A stretch of 64,000 nt of DNA from Sphingobacteriia bacterium (GCA_017304685.1 JAFKLR010000003.1:930001-994000); one strand, 5' to 3'; shown: positions 17,523 to 27,770, counted from the first letter of the stretch. A program made the numbers and translations. The notes: a model not told the origin generated them from the sequence alone.

Positions 17523-19346
17523 CTAAGCCTGTTCTTGCTTTTGTTTTTCAGCTAGCTTTTTAGCAACTGACGGAGAAAGCTGAATGTTAAGCTCTCTTAA
17601 TTGTTTCTCAGTGACATTTGAAGGAGCTTGCATTAATAAATCTTGCGCTTGCTGGTTCATTGGGAATGCAATAACCTCACGAATATTTGGTTCATCAGCA
17701 AGTAACATAACTATACGATCAACACCAGGCGCAATACCGCCATGTGGAGGCGCACCATAAGTAAACGCCTTTATCATACCACCAAACTTTTCATCAACTT
17801 CTTTTTGTGAGTAACCTACTATTTCAAAAGCTTTATACATAATTTCAGGTTTATGATTTCTTATTGCACCACTTGAAAGTTCAATACCGTTACAAACAAT
17901 ATCATATTGGAAAGCTTTAATTTTAAGTAATTCTTCGTCATATTTAGCATTTTCTAAAATTTCTAAACCACCTTGTGGCATTGAGAATGGGTTATGACTG
18001 AAATCAATTCCTTTCTTTTCATCGTTCCATTCAAAGAATGGGAAATCTATAATCCAGCAGAATTTATAAACATCTTTTTCCAATAAATCTAACTGAACAC
18101 CAATTTCAGTTCTAGCACGTCCGGCAAGTTTTGCTGCATCACTTTCTTTACCGCAACTGAAGAATACTGCATCACCATTGTTAATTCCTGCAATCTGCTT
18201 AAGTTTATTGATTCTTGTTTCATCTAAAAACTTTGCGATTGGACCTTTAGCCTCACCGTTTGTATCAAATATTATATAACCAAGTCCCGGATATCCTAAA
18301 GAACGAGCAAATTCATTCATATTATCAAAAAAACTTCTTGGCTTATCAGAGGTTTTTGGAGCAGGAATTGCTCTTACAACAGCGCCATTTGCAATTGATT
18401 TAGCGAAAATACTAAAGTCAGAACCTGCAAATACTTCTGTTACATCCGACATAACTATAGGGTTTCTTAAATCTGGCTTATCCGAACCATATTTAAGCAT
18501 TGCATCATCATAAGTAATCCTTGGGAAAGGATAGTTAGTGACTTGTTTTTTAGTAAATTTTGTGAATAAGTTATATAGAACTGGCTCAATTGTTGAAAAC
18601 ACATCTTCTTGCTCAACATATGACATTTCAATATCAAGCTGATAAAATTCACCAGGAGCTCTATCTGCACGAGCATCTTCATCCCTAAAACATGGAGCTA
18701 TTTGAAAATAACGATCAAATCCAGATACCATTAAAAGCTGTTTAAATTGCTGAGGAGATTGAGGTAAAGCATAAAATTCTCCAGGGTGTAATCTTGAAGG
18801 AACTAAAAAGTCACGTGCTCCTTCAGGTGAACTTGCAGTTAAGATTGGAGTTTGGAATTCTCTAAAGCCTAAAATATGCATTTCTTCACGAATTGTTCTT
18901 ATAATATCAGTACGAAGTATTATATTTGAATGTAATTTTTCCCGTCTTAAATCAAGGAATCTATATTTAAGCCTTAAATCTTCTGGCGCTTCTTGATCCA
19001 TATTAACTTGAAATGGAAGGTCTTTTGCTTCTGAATCAACTTCAAATGTTTCAACTAAAAGTTCAATTTCGCCTGTTGGGATATTTTTATTAATGGTTTC
19101 ATTACTTCTAGCTACAACTTTACCAGTAATTGTTACTACTGATTCATTTTTAATATGAGTTGCTAGATCAAGGAAATTTCTTTCATTAGTTATAACCAAT
19201 TGTGTTAGGCCATAGTGGTCTCTTATATCAATGAATAATAAATTACCATGGTCACGCTTTCTATGAACCCATCCTGAAAGTTTAACAATCTGATTTACAT
19301 GGCTTTTATTTAATTCGCCACAGGTATGCGTACGATATTTGTGCAT
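17523..19346 (-). CDS. aspS: Aspartate--tRNA ligase
   Basis: AspRS charges tRNA-Asp; in lineages lacking AsnRS it also makes Asp-tRNA-Asn for amidation. The 607 residues have the bacterial layout. An N-terminal OB anticodon-binding domain ([15 protein letters not shown], about 22-36) leads to motif 2 ([19 protein letters not shown], about 219-237), then the bacterial GAD insertion. [11 protein letters not shown] follows, and motif 3 is [11 protein letters not shown] (about 556-566). The [10 protein letters not shown] form is typical of alphaproteobacteria. The start is fixed by homology ([10 protein letters not shown]). Only one base separates its ATG from the T run of an upstream hairpin, described separately, so translation initiation is unusual. 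Confidence 0.96.
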   Translation of the reverse strand: MHKYRTHTCGELNKSHVNQIVKLSGWVHRKRDHGNLLFIDIRDHYGLTQLVITNERNFLDLATHIKNESVVTITGKVVARSNETINKNIPTGEIELLVETFEVDSEAKDLPFQVNMDQEAPEDLRLKYRFLDLRREKLHSNIILRTDIIRTIREEMHILGFREFQTPILTASSPEGARDFLVPSRLHPGEFYALPQSPQQFKQLLMVSGFDRYFQIAPCFRDEDARADRAPGEFYQLDIEMSYVEQEDVFSTIEPVLYNLFTKFTKKQVTNYPFPRITYDDAMLKYGSDKPDLRNPIVMSDVTEVFAGSDFSIFAKSIANGAVVRAIPAPKTSDKPRSFFDNMNEFARSLGYPGLGYIIFDTNGEAKGPIAKFLDETRINKLKQIAGINNGDAVFFSCGKESDAAKLAGRARTEIGVQLDLLEKDVYKFCWIIDFPFFEWNDEKKGIDFSHNPFSMPQGGLEILENAKYDEELLKIKAFQYDIVCNGIELSSGAIRNHKPEIMYKAFEIVGYSQKEVDEKFGGMIKAFTYGAPPHGGIAPGVDRIVMLLADEPNIREVIAFPMNQQAQDLLMQAPSNVTEKQLRELNIQLSPSVAKKLAEKQKQEQA

Positions 19347-19347
19347 T

Positions 19348-19380
19348 AAAAAATCCCATATTTTGTTTAAAATATGGGAT
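19348..19380 (-). terminator. Perfect 12-bp hairpin plus T run abutting the aspS start codon
   Basis: On the minus strand, ATCCCATATTTT and its exact complement flank a four-base loop and are followed by five more T that end one base before the aspS ATG at 19346. It has the form of an intrinsic terminator for the upstream leftward gene (stop at 19427). There is no room for a ribosome site between it and aspS: the only purine-rich GGGA is inside the stem. It may act as an attenuator or a start-site lock for aspS. Confidence 0.75.
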
Positions 19381-19426
19381 GTATATTAGCAGATAGTTTC
19401 AAAAAATATAGTAAAATTTATGTCAA

Positions 19427-20581
19427 TTATTTACAAGCTGAAATCTTCAATTGAGTTACTTTTATTCTTATATCTTGCTGCCCTCTATTTCCAATAAATT
19501 GGCTTGTTAGATTAGTTGCGTATAAACTTTTAAAATTATCTTTTCGACTATTATAACTCGCTTGTATCTCCTGATTATCCCTAAAATTTTCAACGCTTTT
19601 ATTCACATCTTCAAAATTGTTTAATAAGACACGTTTTAATTCATCGTCATTAATCATATAATCATATAAAGTTTCATTACTATCTGCTGAAACTTTAACA
19701 AATGGACAAGCTCCTAATTTTATAAAATTTTCAATAGTATTTTTTAAATAATGCTTTTTAGCATCATTTGTAGTTTTTACGTAAGCTAAAATTAAGTAAT
19801 ATAACGAAGTTTTACCGTTTGAAAAAACAGTATTTACATTATTTTTTTCATTAATTAAACGTACATGATCCTCATTCGAGAAAAATTTGCAAAGTCTAAG
19901 ATTTACGTCAACATTTTTAACTAAACCACTTAATAAATTTATATTAAGGATTTTGTATCCGCATTTAATTGCACCAATTAAATGATTAATATAATTGTCG
20001 CTACTGGCTATTTTAATTATATCTTCTTCCTTAAATTTTTCTAATTTTATCAATTTTTCAAATACTGCATACAGTATTTCATCACTAATAGCCTCACCTT
20101 TATGCAAATCAAGTACATAATCAACTAAAGTGATTGCAGTTTGGCTTCTTATCGAGTTTTCTTTATCAAACGTATTTCTTATAATTCTTTGATCTAAACT
20201 ATCTTTCACCGCGTCCATAAATGCTGTAATAACATTTTTTTCAAGTTGTTGAATAAAAAATAATAGTGAAACTAAATCTTTATTTATACATTCATAATCT
20301 TTGATTATTTTTGTAGATTGATTAAACGTTATCTCATTAGATCCTTTATCCTTTTTATTTATACGTGATTTTGTTGGTGAAGTATTTGAAGCAAGTGTAA
20401 CATCTCTTTCCTTTTCAGGATAAGTTATTACTTGTAGTTTCATTGCTCCATTCGTAAAAGACACCTTAGCTTTAAAATGAAAACTGTCTTTTGTTCTTAC
20501 AAACCTTGCAGGTTTAGGACTTACTGAACGAGGCTCGTTGTTTTTCTCGGCTACATCATCTCTGCTTTGGCGTTCTAACAT
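19427..20581 (-). CDS. Unrecognised protein with weak ankyrin-like segments
   Basis: The 384 residues have a disordered, basic N-terminus (MLERQSRDDVAEKNNEPRSV and onward to about 90). A helical remainder follows. Segments such as NGKTSLYYLILAYVKTTND, KLGACPFVKVSADSNETLYDYMI and GAIKCGYKILNINLLSGLVKN have the spacing of degenerate ankyrin helices, but the TPLH core is lost. No signal peptide. The ATG at 20581 follows GGAGA. It lies just upstream of aspS on the same strand, separated by the hairpin. I would call it a lineage-specific protein, possibly an effector, without assigning function. Confidence 0.55.
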   Translation of the reverse strand: MLERQSRDDVAEKNNEPRSVSPKPARFVRTKDSFHFKAKVSFTNGAMKLQVITYPEKERDVTLASNTSPTKSRINKKDKGSNEITFNQSTKIIKDYECINKDLVSLLFFIQQLEKNVITAFMDAVKDSLDQRIIRNTFDKENSIRSQTAITLVDYVLDLHKGEAISDEILYAVFEKLIKLEKFKEEDIIKIASSDNYINHLIGAIKCGYKILNINLLSGLVKNVDVNLRLCKFFSNEDHVRLINEKNNVNTVFSNGKTSLYYLILAYVKTTNDAKKHYLKNTIENFIKLGACPFVKVSADSNETLYDYMINDDELKRVLLNNFEDVNKSVENFRDNQEIQASYNSRKDNFKSLYATNLTSQFIGNRGQQDIRIKVTQLKISACK

Positions 20582-20742
20582 AATTTCTCCGTAAAATTAA
20601 AAATTAAACGCCTTTTCGTTTTATCAACTTTCAGTTAATTTGTCACTATAGTTTTTAAATAAAATAAATTTTTTTAAACAAATTTTATATTGATAAGCAA
20701 ATAAATTATTTAATAACAATGGTTTACATGGAAAATTATATG

Positions 20743-21603
20743 TTAAATTTTCTGAACATCTCCACACTGACCTTGTTCGCATCCACCTCTTAAATCTGTT
20801 TTTTTAGATGTTGAAATTGGCCAATACTTATCTCCTAAATCATCAACTTTCCCTTCAATTGGACACATTATAGCGGACATGCTAGGAGCAACAGTCATAA
20901 ATGTTAAAATATTTGCTACTACTGAATTAGATATAAACTTTGTGAAAAAACTATTAACAAAATTTTGCATTAAACCCATTAAAGGGCCATTTACAAACAT
21001 TGCAACTCCATATGAAAGATTTCGGTGATTTTTAAAAATATTTATTTGCTTACCGCAATCATCGTAACCTTGTAAAAATGCATTAACTGCACTACCCGAG
21101 ATTACATCAATTAAATAAGGGTTAATTTGAAAATATGACGAAAGTACATTGGAAATTAGCTTACAAAAAAACATGCTAGTAATATAATGAGAATACCATT
21201 TAGCATCGTGTTCTTTAACGTCTTCGTTATAAAAACCAAGAGCAATGTTTTTAATAAACTCCGGTAATATTTTTAATCTTGAATTGTTAATCTCTATAAA
21301 ATGTGGGCGTTTATAAGACCAGGTTTTAAAAATATTAAATGCAAGAGGCTTATATAGTAAATTCATAGGTAATACAAAAAAACCCCATATAAATTTATTA
21401 GCACTTAAAGCTTTTCCTAAAATTTTTTGCGAAAATATATTTACTAAATGTTTAAGTCTTATAGTTACATGCTCAAAGTGATAATGGATATCTTTTGTTT
21501 GCATTCCAGTACCAATTGCCAATTCTTTAAATTCATAATAGTTATCGCTATTTTTTTCACCTAAAGTCCAAAAATTATCCCAATATTCTTTTATTTTTGT
21601 CAT
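20743..21603 (-). CDS. Unrecognised membrane-associated protein
   Basis: The 286 residues have no signal peptide but several hydrophobic helices: FIWGFFVLPMNLLYKPLAF (about 90-108), MFFCKLISNVLSSYF, YGVAMFVNGPLMGLMQNFV and VANILTFMTVAPSMSAIMC. This suggests a polytopic or reentrant membrane protein. The C-terminus is polar with two Cys (GGCEQGQCGD). Conserved-looking charged pairs (HYHFEHVTIRLKH) lie near residue 42. I recognise no family. It is a single gene between rnd and the ankyrin-like gene on the same strand, with short AT-rich gaps on each side. Confidence 0.55.
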   Translation of the reverse strand: MTKIKEYWDNFWTLGEKNSDNYYEFKELAIGTGMQTKDIHYHFEHVTIRLKHLVNIFSQKILGKALSANKFIWGFFVLPMNLLYKPLAFNIFKTWSYKRPHFIEINNSRLKILPEFIKNIALGFYNEDVKEHDAKWYSHYITSMFFCKLISNVLSSYFQINPYLIDVISGSAVNAFLQGYDDCGKQINIFKNHRNLSYGVAMFVNGPLMGLMQNFVNSFFTKFISNSVVANILTFMTVAPSMSAIMCPIEGKVDDLGDKYWPISTSKKTDLRGGCEQGQCGDVQKI

Positions 21604-21679
21604 ATATTACCTATTACAAAAAATTATGATAGCGAGTGAAAATAAACTGATTTGGATTTCAAATAAAGATTTTTATTAT

Positions 21680-22735
21680 TTATTTTTCGAGAATTAACTG
21701 AACAACTTCTCCAAAGACCTTATATCTCCAACCCTTCCCTATTTTCGTTTCATTTATGCCCTTAAGTAGAGTAATAAATATGTCATCTTTAGAGGCTATA
21801 AAATATCCTGGAAGGTTAAGTTTATCTGCAATATAAAGAAGAATTTGACGTAATAAGCTTTTCAAATTTTGATTAGAATTTAAAGCGCTTATTTTTTTAA
21901 ATTCCTCAATATCGTTAAGTGTTGGTTCAAGTGTAAACAAATCAATTAATTCTTTTTTAAATCCTTCATTTAGCTTTAAGAAAGCTTCGGAGTTAATTAG
22001 ATTATTATTTTCTATTAACTCTACTATAATATCATTATTTACTAATAAGTTTGGGGCTATATCATTTTTCTTAGCAATTTCCATACGCCAAAAAAGTAAA
22101 TCTTTAAGTAAAGCGTAATCCTTACCGGATTTAGGAGCCTGATTATATTTAACCCATAAATATTTATTATCCTCGGTTTTTTCAAGATTTTTCATCTCTT
22201 CTTCAAACCATTCTAATCTATTTTGTTTCGTAAGTTTTTTATATAGGATTTCATATACTGAGGTTAAATGTCTAACATCAATTAAAGCATAAACAATTTG
22301 TTGTTCAGTTAAAGGACGTTGTTCCCAATTAGAAAACTGAGTTTTTTTGCATATTTTTACATCAAGCAACTTTTCACATAAAGTCCCATAGCTTGGATGG
22401 TCACCAAGTCCTGTAAAAGTTGCTGCAATTTGCGTATCAAATACATTTTTTAAATCAATGTTAAAAAATTTCTTTATTCCTTGCAAATCTTGTTTTGCTG
22501 CATGAATGATTTTAATAATTTTTGGATTAGCCAAGATTTTCTCTAAACCTTTGAAATTTAAAGGTTGTTTAAGATCAACGGCATATTCATAATCTTTCCC
22601 ACCAAATTGTATTAAGGAAAGTTGAGGATAATAAGTAGATTTTTTAGTGAATTCAGTATCTATGCCAAAGGCCTCTTGGTGAGATAAGATATCACATAAT
22701 AAATTTAACTCATCCTGTGTTTCTATTAGAGACAT
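21680..22735 (-). CDS. rnd: Ribonuclease D
   Basis: RNase D is a 3'-5' exoribonuclease that trims tRNA precursors and other stable RNAs. The 351 residues show the DEDDy exonuclease domain. Exo I is FGIDTEFTKKSTYYPQLSLIQ split by its DTE acids (about 19-22). Exo II includes IIHAAKQDLQG (about 75-85) and DTQIAAT. Exo III is YALIDVRHL (Tyr and Asp about 149-155). An HRDC-like domain follows (LLFWRMEIAKKNDIAPNLL, about 208-226). It is slightly shorter than the 370-390 common elsewhere. The start ATG at 22735 matches the usual beginning of the exonuclease domain. Confidence 0.92.
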   Translation of the reverse strand: MSLIETQDELNLLCDILSHQEAFGIDTEFTKKSTYYPQLSLIQFGGKDYEYAVDLKQPLNFKGLEKILANPKIIKIIHAAKQDLQGIKKFFNIDLKNVFDTQIAATFTGLGDHPSYGTLCEKLLDVKICKKTQFSNWEQRPLTEQQIVYALIDVRHLTSVYEILYKKLTKQNRLEWFEEEMKNLEKTEDNKYLWVKYNQAPKSGKDYALLKDLLFWRMEIAKKNDIAPNLLVNNDIIVELIENNNLINSEAFLKLNEGFKKELIDLFTLEPTLNDIEEFKKISALNSNQNLKSLLRQILLYIADKLNLPGYFIASKDDIFITLLKGINETKIGKGWRYKVFGEVVQLILEK

Positions 22736-22896
22736 TTAAATTAAATTATGGTACAAAATATTTCCTTATTCGTTTTTACTTTAATATTAAGAGTTTAGCA
22801 AGTTATATTAAAGTTTTAAATAAAAATTAGATTGCATAATCTCCTAAATTTGTTAATTATTGGCACATTTAAATTAATAAACGGTTAATTATCGTT

Positions 22897-25800
22897 ATGT
22901 CTAAAAGTCAGAAAAATAAAAATACAATTTTATCACAAAATAATGAAGCTGCTTCTTCTCAATTTCCTGTGGTTACAATCTCTTCTGTAAGTGATTTTGC
23001 TAAAAAGTTTAATTCTTCTCAACCAGCTTATGAAGATAGCTCAGAACCTAGCAAACCTTTAAATAGGAATGCACGAAGAGGACAAGAAAGAAAAGTTTTG
23101 AAAGAAATGAAATCACAATTTAAAAAACTTAAAGGTACAGTCTCTAAGAGCGATTCTCAGGTAAAAGAAATATTTATAGACGTTACAAAATCAGGTGAGC
23201 CAACAGTATCTTCTATTGTTGAACAGCAGTCACATAAATTATCTATTCCAGTTATTAAATCTAATGAGATAGAACCTAAATTTTTTACAGGCCTACAAAC
23301 AGCTTTACATTACTTCAATGGCTCTACTGAACCATCTAACCAAACAACTTCTGAAAAAGATTATGAAGTTTGTTCGGAATCTATAAATATCATACATAAC
23401 GAAAACAAAGATGAACCTGAAAATCAGCAAAGTCTTAGCAATGTTACAACAACTTCTAATAAACCAACTAAAATAAAATTTGACCCAAATAAAGGTTTTT
23501 TTGAAAATATAGAAAGCTCAGGATTAATTGAAAAGACCAAGGAAATCACCTCACTGACTAGTAAATTAAATATTGAAAAAGCGCAAGAAATTGCTTCCCT
23601 AGCTAATAAATTAAATACAGATTTTAATGCAGCAATTAAAAAGTATGTTGGAAATGAAAACCCTTCCCCAATTAATATTTCAGACCAAGAATTAATATGT
23701 ATAAAATATTATTGTGATCCGCTTATTAAAGTTCCATATAAGCTATTAAATAATACTGAAAATGAGCTTAAAGTATATCCTAATATTCGAGAAATACTCT
23801 CTAATTTTATAGCAAAAATTAATTATCGATTATTAAATCCGCAACTTTTTAAAGGTATGGAAGTTATTGATGAGTGCTACGATATTAATACTTCTGCAAA
23901 TCTTGAAGAAAAGGAGCTACTTAATAATAATAAAGACCATCTAATTGTAACACCTTATAATATAGTAACGTTCAATGAAGATTCAGAAATAAGTAATAAT
24001 TCCACACTTCGCGAAAACTTAATTAATTGCTTTATAAAAATTAATTTTCATTTACTAACCCTTCGTTTTAATTTTAAAAATAAAAAAAAGTTAGAAGAAG
24101 AAAATATTGAGTTATATAAAAAAATTGAACAGTTAGAAGCATTACTTAATTCACAAGAAATAACAGAAGTAAAAAAGAAATATGAAGGGGAAATTTCAGA
24201 TTTAAAAAATAAACTCGAGAAAGTTAAAACGCAGCAAGCATATACTACTCAAACCATTACTACTCTTCAAGCTAGAAACAGTGAATTAGAAGAAAATTAT
24301 AATGTAAATAAACAGGCACGCTTGAGTAAACAATATACTGAGCTTCAATCTGAATATAAAAAACTTGAAGAAAGGGTAAAAGAGTTAGAACAACGTAATA
24401 AGGTTTTAGAACCTTTAAGTAAGAAATATTCACATGAATTAGATAAAATTAAAGCACTTCTTAAAGAAACTGAAGAGAAACATAATAAAAACGTTGATGA
24501 CAATTTTAAATTACAAAATGAAATTGAAGAATTAAGAAAACAATTAAAAGTTTCTGAAAAAACTGCAAAAAATAATAATGGAACTGATAAACTTAATAAT
24601 CAACTTAAAACATTAAAAGAAAATTTTAGTAACTTAAAAACTGAATTTGAGTCTTTAAAGAATGAAAATGAAAAGTTAATTAAAGATAAAGAGGCAGAAA
24701 GTAATCAAGTAAGTATTGAAAAAGCTAAATCTGAAAAACTAAAAAAAGAAGCTGAGCTTGAAATCAGTAAACTTAGAGTTCAAGTTCAAAACTTTAAAAA
24801 TCAAACTCACAATTTAGGAAATTCAATTCAATCATTACAAGATAAATCAAATCTTACTACTACAAAATTAAGTGAAAAAGAAAATAAAATTCAAAAATTA
24901 GAAGCAAGTTTAAAATCCTCTACTCAAGAAGAAATTAAGCTTAAAGATCAAGCAAATTCTTTAAGAACTCATAATGCTTCATTAAAACAACGATTGGCAG
25001 AAGCAGAAGGACTTGCCAAAGCAGAAGCAGAAAGATTTGCCAAAATACATAAAGAAACAGAAGAGCAGAATAAAAATTTAAATGATCAAATTCAACAATT
25101 AACTACAAAATTAAATGAAGCTGAAAAGCAAAAATTTGATTATGGGCATTTTAATAGAGAAATAATGGAACTTGCAGGAAAAACTGAAGCAGAAAATCAA
25201 GTTTTAAAAATAGAAAATGAAGAATTAAGGATGAGATTAATTAAAAATGAAGAAGAGTTACATCATCATCAAAGTACATTATCTGACTTAAAAGCTCATT
25301 TTGAAATTGTTAAAACAGACCCTTCTTTTAAAGGTATGTCACAAATACTATTTCAAAATAAATATACAGAAAATTTATCTTATAATTCTTATAATCCTTC
25401 TTTACGAACTTCAAATCCTAGCCATAAGAGAGATAACAAACAAACTACTGAAGTACAAAAAATGAAAAATGACACTTATGAAGAAGATTTTGGATATGAT
25501 GAAAAAGGAAATTTTTATAAAGTTATAAGACAATTAGGTACAAAAGAGTTTCTTGGATATAAGGATCAAAATGATAAAGTAAGTTTTACTGAACCAAAAA
25601 TTATGTATTCTAATAAGGAAGAATATGCAATGACTTTACTACCTAATGATTTTGGGAAATTGAATATTACAGAAAATGAGCTTTACTTACCATATGGGTG
25701 GGATGAAAATGGAGTTTTTTACTACACAATAAGTAAACAATGCGATGGGAAAATAATGGGTTATATGGATCAGGATAATAAATTTTATGCTCAATTTCCT

Positions 25801-26115
25801 AGCCCAACATATTATCCTTACATTGAAAATCCCCAAGCCTCGAGGCAAAATCATACTAATATATCAAGTCCTAATGAACCGACAAATAATTATTTTTATT
25901 CAAGTGATTATTATAAAGGAGAAAATTCTTCACCTAGTAAGAAATATCAAAATGGGTTTAGGGACACCCATAATTCATATAAGAAAAATGGATATACACA
26001 TAGAGATCAAAATGAAAGTGAGTATAATAACAATTTAAAAAGAGAGCAAACTTCATATGCTCCAACCTTTATTAAAAAAGAAAAAAAACCATTTGCTAGT
26101 CACAAATTTTCTTAA
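22897..26115 (+). CDS. Large coiled-coil protein with tandem C-terminal repeats
   Basis: The 1072-residue protein has four parts. Residues 1-130 are polar with a basic NRNARRGQERKVLKEM patch. Residues 230-400 are globular and hold two related segments (REILSNFIAKINYRLLNPQ and RENLINCFIKINFHLLTLR). Residues about 400-825 form one long coiled coil rich in Glu, Lys and Leu heptads. Two tandem 35-residue units then occur near 863 and 932 (FGYDEKGNFYKV...GYKDQNDK and YGWDENGVFYYT...GYMDQDNK), followed by an Asn- and Tyr-rich tail. There is no signal peptide or membrane helix. Structural or host-targeted roles are both possible. Its end overlaps the convergent Nudix gene by 20 bases. Confidence 0.65.
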   Translation: MSKSQKNKNTILSQNNEAASSQFPVVTISSVSDFAKKFNSSQPAYEDSSEPSKPLNRNARRGQERKVLKEMKSQFKKLKGTVSKSDSQVKEIFIDVTKSGEPTVSSIVEQQSHKLSIPVIKSNEIEPKFFTGLQTALHYFNGSTEPSNQTTSEKDYEVCSESINIIHNENKDEPENQQSLSNVTTTSNKPTKIKFDPNKGFFENIESSGLIEKTKEITSLTSKLNIEKAQEIASLANKLNTDFNAAIKKYVGNENPSPINISDQELICIKYYCDPLIKVPYKLLNNTENELKVYPNIREILSNFIAKINYRLLNPQLFKGMEVIDECYDINTSANLEEKELLNNNKDHLIVTPYNIVTFNEDSEISNNSTLRENLINCFIKINFHLLTLRFNFKNKKKLEEENIELYKKIEQLEALLNSQEITEVKKKYEGEISDLKNKLEKVKTQQAYTTQTITTLQARNSELEENYNVNKQARLSKQYTELQSEYKKLEERVKELEQRNKVLEPLSKKYSHELDKIKALLKETEEKHNKNVDDNFKLQNEIEELRKQLKVSEKTAKNNNGTDKLNNQLKTLKENFSNLKTEFESLKNENEKLIKDKEAESNQVSIEKAKSEKLKKEAELEISKLRVQVQNFKNQTHNLGNSIQSLQDKSNLTTTKLSEKENKIQKLEASLKSSTQEEIKLKDQANSLRTHNASLKQRLAEAEGLAKAEAERFAKIHKETEEQNKNLNDQIQQLTTKLNEAEKQKFDYGHFNREIMELAGKTEAENQVLKIENEELRMRLIKNEEELHHHQSTLSDLKAHFEIVKTDPSFKGMSQILFQNKYTENLSYNSYNPSLRTSNPSHKRDNKQTTEVQKMKNDTYEEDFGYDEKGNFYKVIRQLGTKEFLGYKDQNDKVSFTEPKIMYSNKEEYAMTLLPNDFGKLNITENELYLPYGWDENGVFYYTISKQCDGKIMGYMDQDNKFYAQFPSPTYYPYIENPQASRQNHTNISSPNEPTNNYFYSSDYYKGENSSPSKKYQNGFRDTHNSYKKNGYTHRDQNESEYNNNLKREQTSYAPTFIKKEKKPFASHKFS

Positions 26116-26602
26116 TATCTCTTTTTAATAAATAGTTTTTTACTATCATTTCATGGTCAAATGCAAATTTACCCCAAGGTATTTGATCATGAGTTACTAT
26201 AAAAGCTTTTGCAGCATCATCTCCTGCCGTAGGATTATTAAATGCAGTAGCTTGATACGTAACTTCAACTGAATGATGGCGAGGATCTCTTGAGGGTTCA
26301 GAATGTACTCCAATTAACTTTAAATTATAAAGCTCCAAATTAACCTCTTCTTTCATTTCCCTTCTTATAGCGTGCTCGACAGTTTCACCATATTCCACTT
26401 TTCCTCCAGGCAAAGCATATCCCCAAGGCTCCTTTCCTCTTTCGATTAAAACTATACCTTTGGGTTGCTTGTTTTTACACACTTCTATAATGGCAGCAGT
26501 CGTGAGGACAATTTTTTTATTACTTACTCCAGGTTTATTATTAATAGAACATGCTGATATAAGAATATTTAAGATTAAAAATAATAAAGGCTTGTATTTC
26601 AT
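26096..26602 (-). CDS. Nudix hydrolase with lipoprotein signal peptide
   Basis: Nudix enzymes hydrolyse nucleoside diphosphates linked to another group. The Nudix box is complete: GGKVEYGETVEHAIRREMKE continuing EV (about 66-87). Unlike nearly all of the family, it begins with a classical signal peptide, MKYKPLLFLILNILISAC, with a lipobox (ISAC, Cys 18). The enzymatic domain starts near residue 30 (KIVLTTAAIIEVC). If the first ATG is used, the enzyme is lipidated and faces the periplasm or outside. No internal ATG between the signal and the domain offers a cytoplasmic start, which favours export. It converges on the coiled-coil gene with a 20-base overlap. Confidence 0.82.
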   Translation of the reverse strand: MKYKPLLFLILNILISACSINNKPGVSNKKIVLTTAAIIEVCKNKQPKGIVLIERGKEPWGYALPGGKVEYGETVEHAIRREMKEEVNLELYNLKLIGVHSEPSRDPRHHSVEVTYQATAFNNPTAGDDAAKAFIVTHDQIPWGKFAFDHEMIVKNYLLKRDIKKICD

Positions 26603-26792
26603 AGTATATTAATCCTTTATTATTGACAAAATTTACATATAATATAATTTTATAGTTAATTAAATATATAGCAATTTAAAAATGATTAATACATTCTTCT
26701 ATCTTAAATGTTTAGAAATTAATTGGTGGCGATGGCAGTAATAGCTACGCTTTAACTAATTTGCTTTTAAATATTATTTATAGGAGAAACTC

Positions 26793-27770
26793 ATGAAGTT
26801 CTTTAAAACTATTTTTTTCATTACGTACATCATTTTATTAAATCTTACAGTTGCAGAAAGCTCCCAACTAAAAAAAGTAGCTATTGCTAATTATGGAATC
26901 CATTCTTCGCTTGAAGACACTATCTTTGGAATTAAAAACCAACTTACAAAAGAAGGTTTTATTGAAGGTAAAAATATAGAATATAAAATTTTGCATGTAA
27001 ATTTTGAGCAAACATTAATTCCTCAAATGTTAAACAAATTACTTGCATATAATCCAGATGTTATCGTAAGCATTACAACACCTGTTACTCAATCTGCCAA
27101 ACGAATTGTAAAAAACAAACCTCTTGTTTTTGCCTCAATTACAGACCCTGTAAGCGCTGGAATTCTTGATAATAAAAATACAGCAAAAGATAATATTACA
27201 GGAGCAGCTGAAAAACAAAATTTAAGTACTATGCTTGAATTTATAAAAACCGTTCTTCCATCAGCACATCGTATAGGGGTTTTATATGCATTAAACGAAG
27301 ATAATGATAAAGCTATGATAGAAGATTTAGAATTAGCAGCAAAAAAATTAAATATGGAAGTAGTTAAGGTAGGAATAGACCAACAAAGCGATATCCCTAA
27401 GCGAATTAATATTCTTAAAAATAAAGTAGATCTTATTTATGTAAGTACAAGTGGTCCTATTCAACCAGCTTTAAGTGTAATAACGAGTTTTGCTGATAAA
27501 AATAATATTCCTGTCTTCAATGCCGATGCTGAAGCGATTAAGAAACATAAAGTATTAGGCAGTTACTCTGTTTCATTTACTACAATAGGCCAAAATGCTG
27601 GTAAAATTATCTCTAAAATATTAAACGGTCAAAATATAAACTCTATCTCTCCTATTTACCCTTCTAAAGCCGATCATATTGCTATTCTTAGCAAAAAGAA
27701 AATGGATTTATTAAAAATCACTCCTGATCTTGAAGCTTTAAAAGAATTTAATACAGAAATAATCGAGTAA
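26793..27770 (+). CDS. ABC importer substrate-binding protein (TrpX-like family)
   Basis: The 325 residues start with a signal peptide (FFITYIILLNLTVAES). They continue as a two-lobed binding protein of the COG2984 / ABC_sub_bind type: IANYGIHSSLEDTIFGIK, NPDVIVSITTPVTQSAK (about 90-106), PLVFASITDPVSAGIL (about 110-125), IGVLYALNEDN and YVSTSGPIQPAL. Members such as streptococcal TrpX bind aromatic amino acids; the ligand here is not known. It is the first gene of a three-gene operon with an ATPase and a permease. AGGAGAA precedes the ATG. A GC-richer patch at 26723-26752 in the leader (GGTGGCGATGGCAGTAATAG) stands out and may be regulatory. Confidence 0.85.
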   Translation: MKFFKTIFFITYIILLNLTVAESSQLKKVAIANYGIHSSLEDTIFGIKNQLTKEGFIEGKNIEYKILHVNFEQTLIPQMLNKLLAYNPDVIVSITTPVTQSAKRIVKNKPLVFASITDPVSAGILDNKNTAKDNITGAAEKQNLSTMLEFIKTVLPSAHRIGVLYALNEDNDKAMIEDLELAAKKLNMEVVKVGIDQQSDIPKRINILKNKVDLIYVSTSGPIQPALSVITSFADKNNIPVFNADAEAIKKHKVLGSYSVSFTTIGQNAGKIISKILNGQNINSISPIYPSKADHIAILSKKKMDLLKITPDLEALKEFNTEIIE

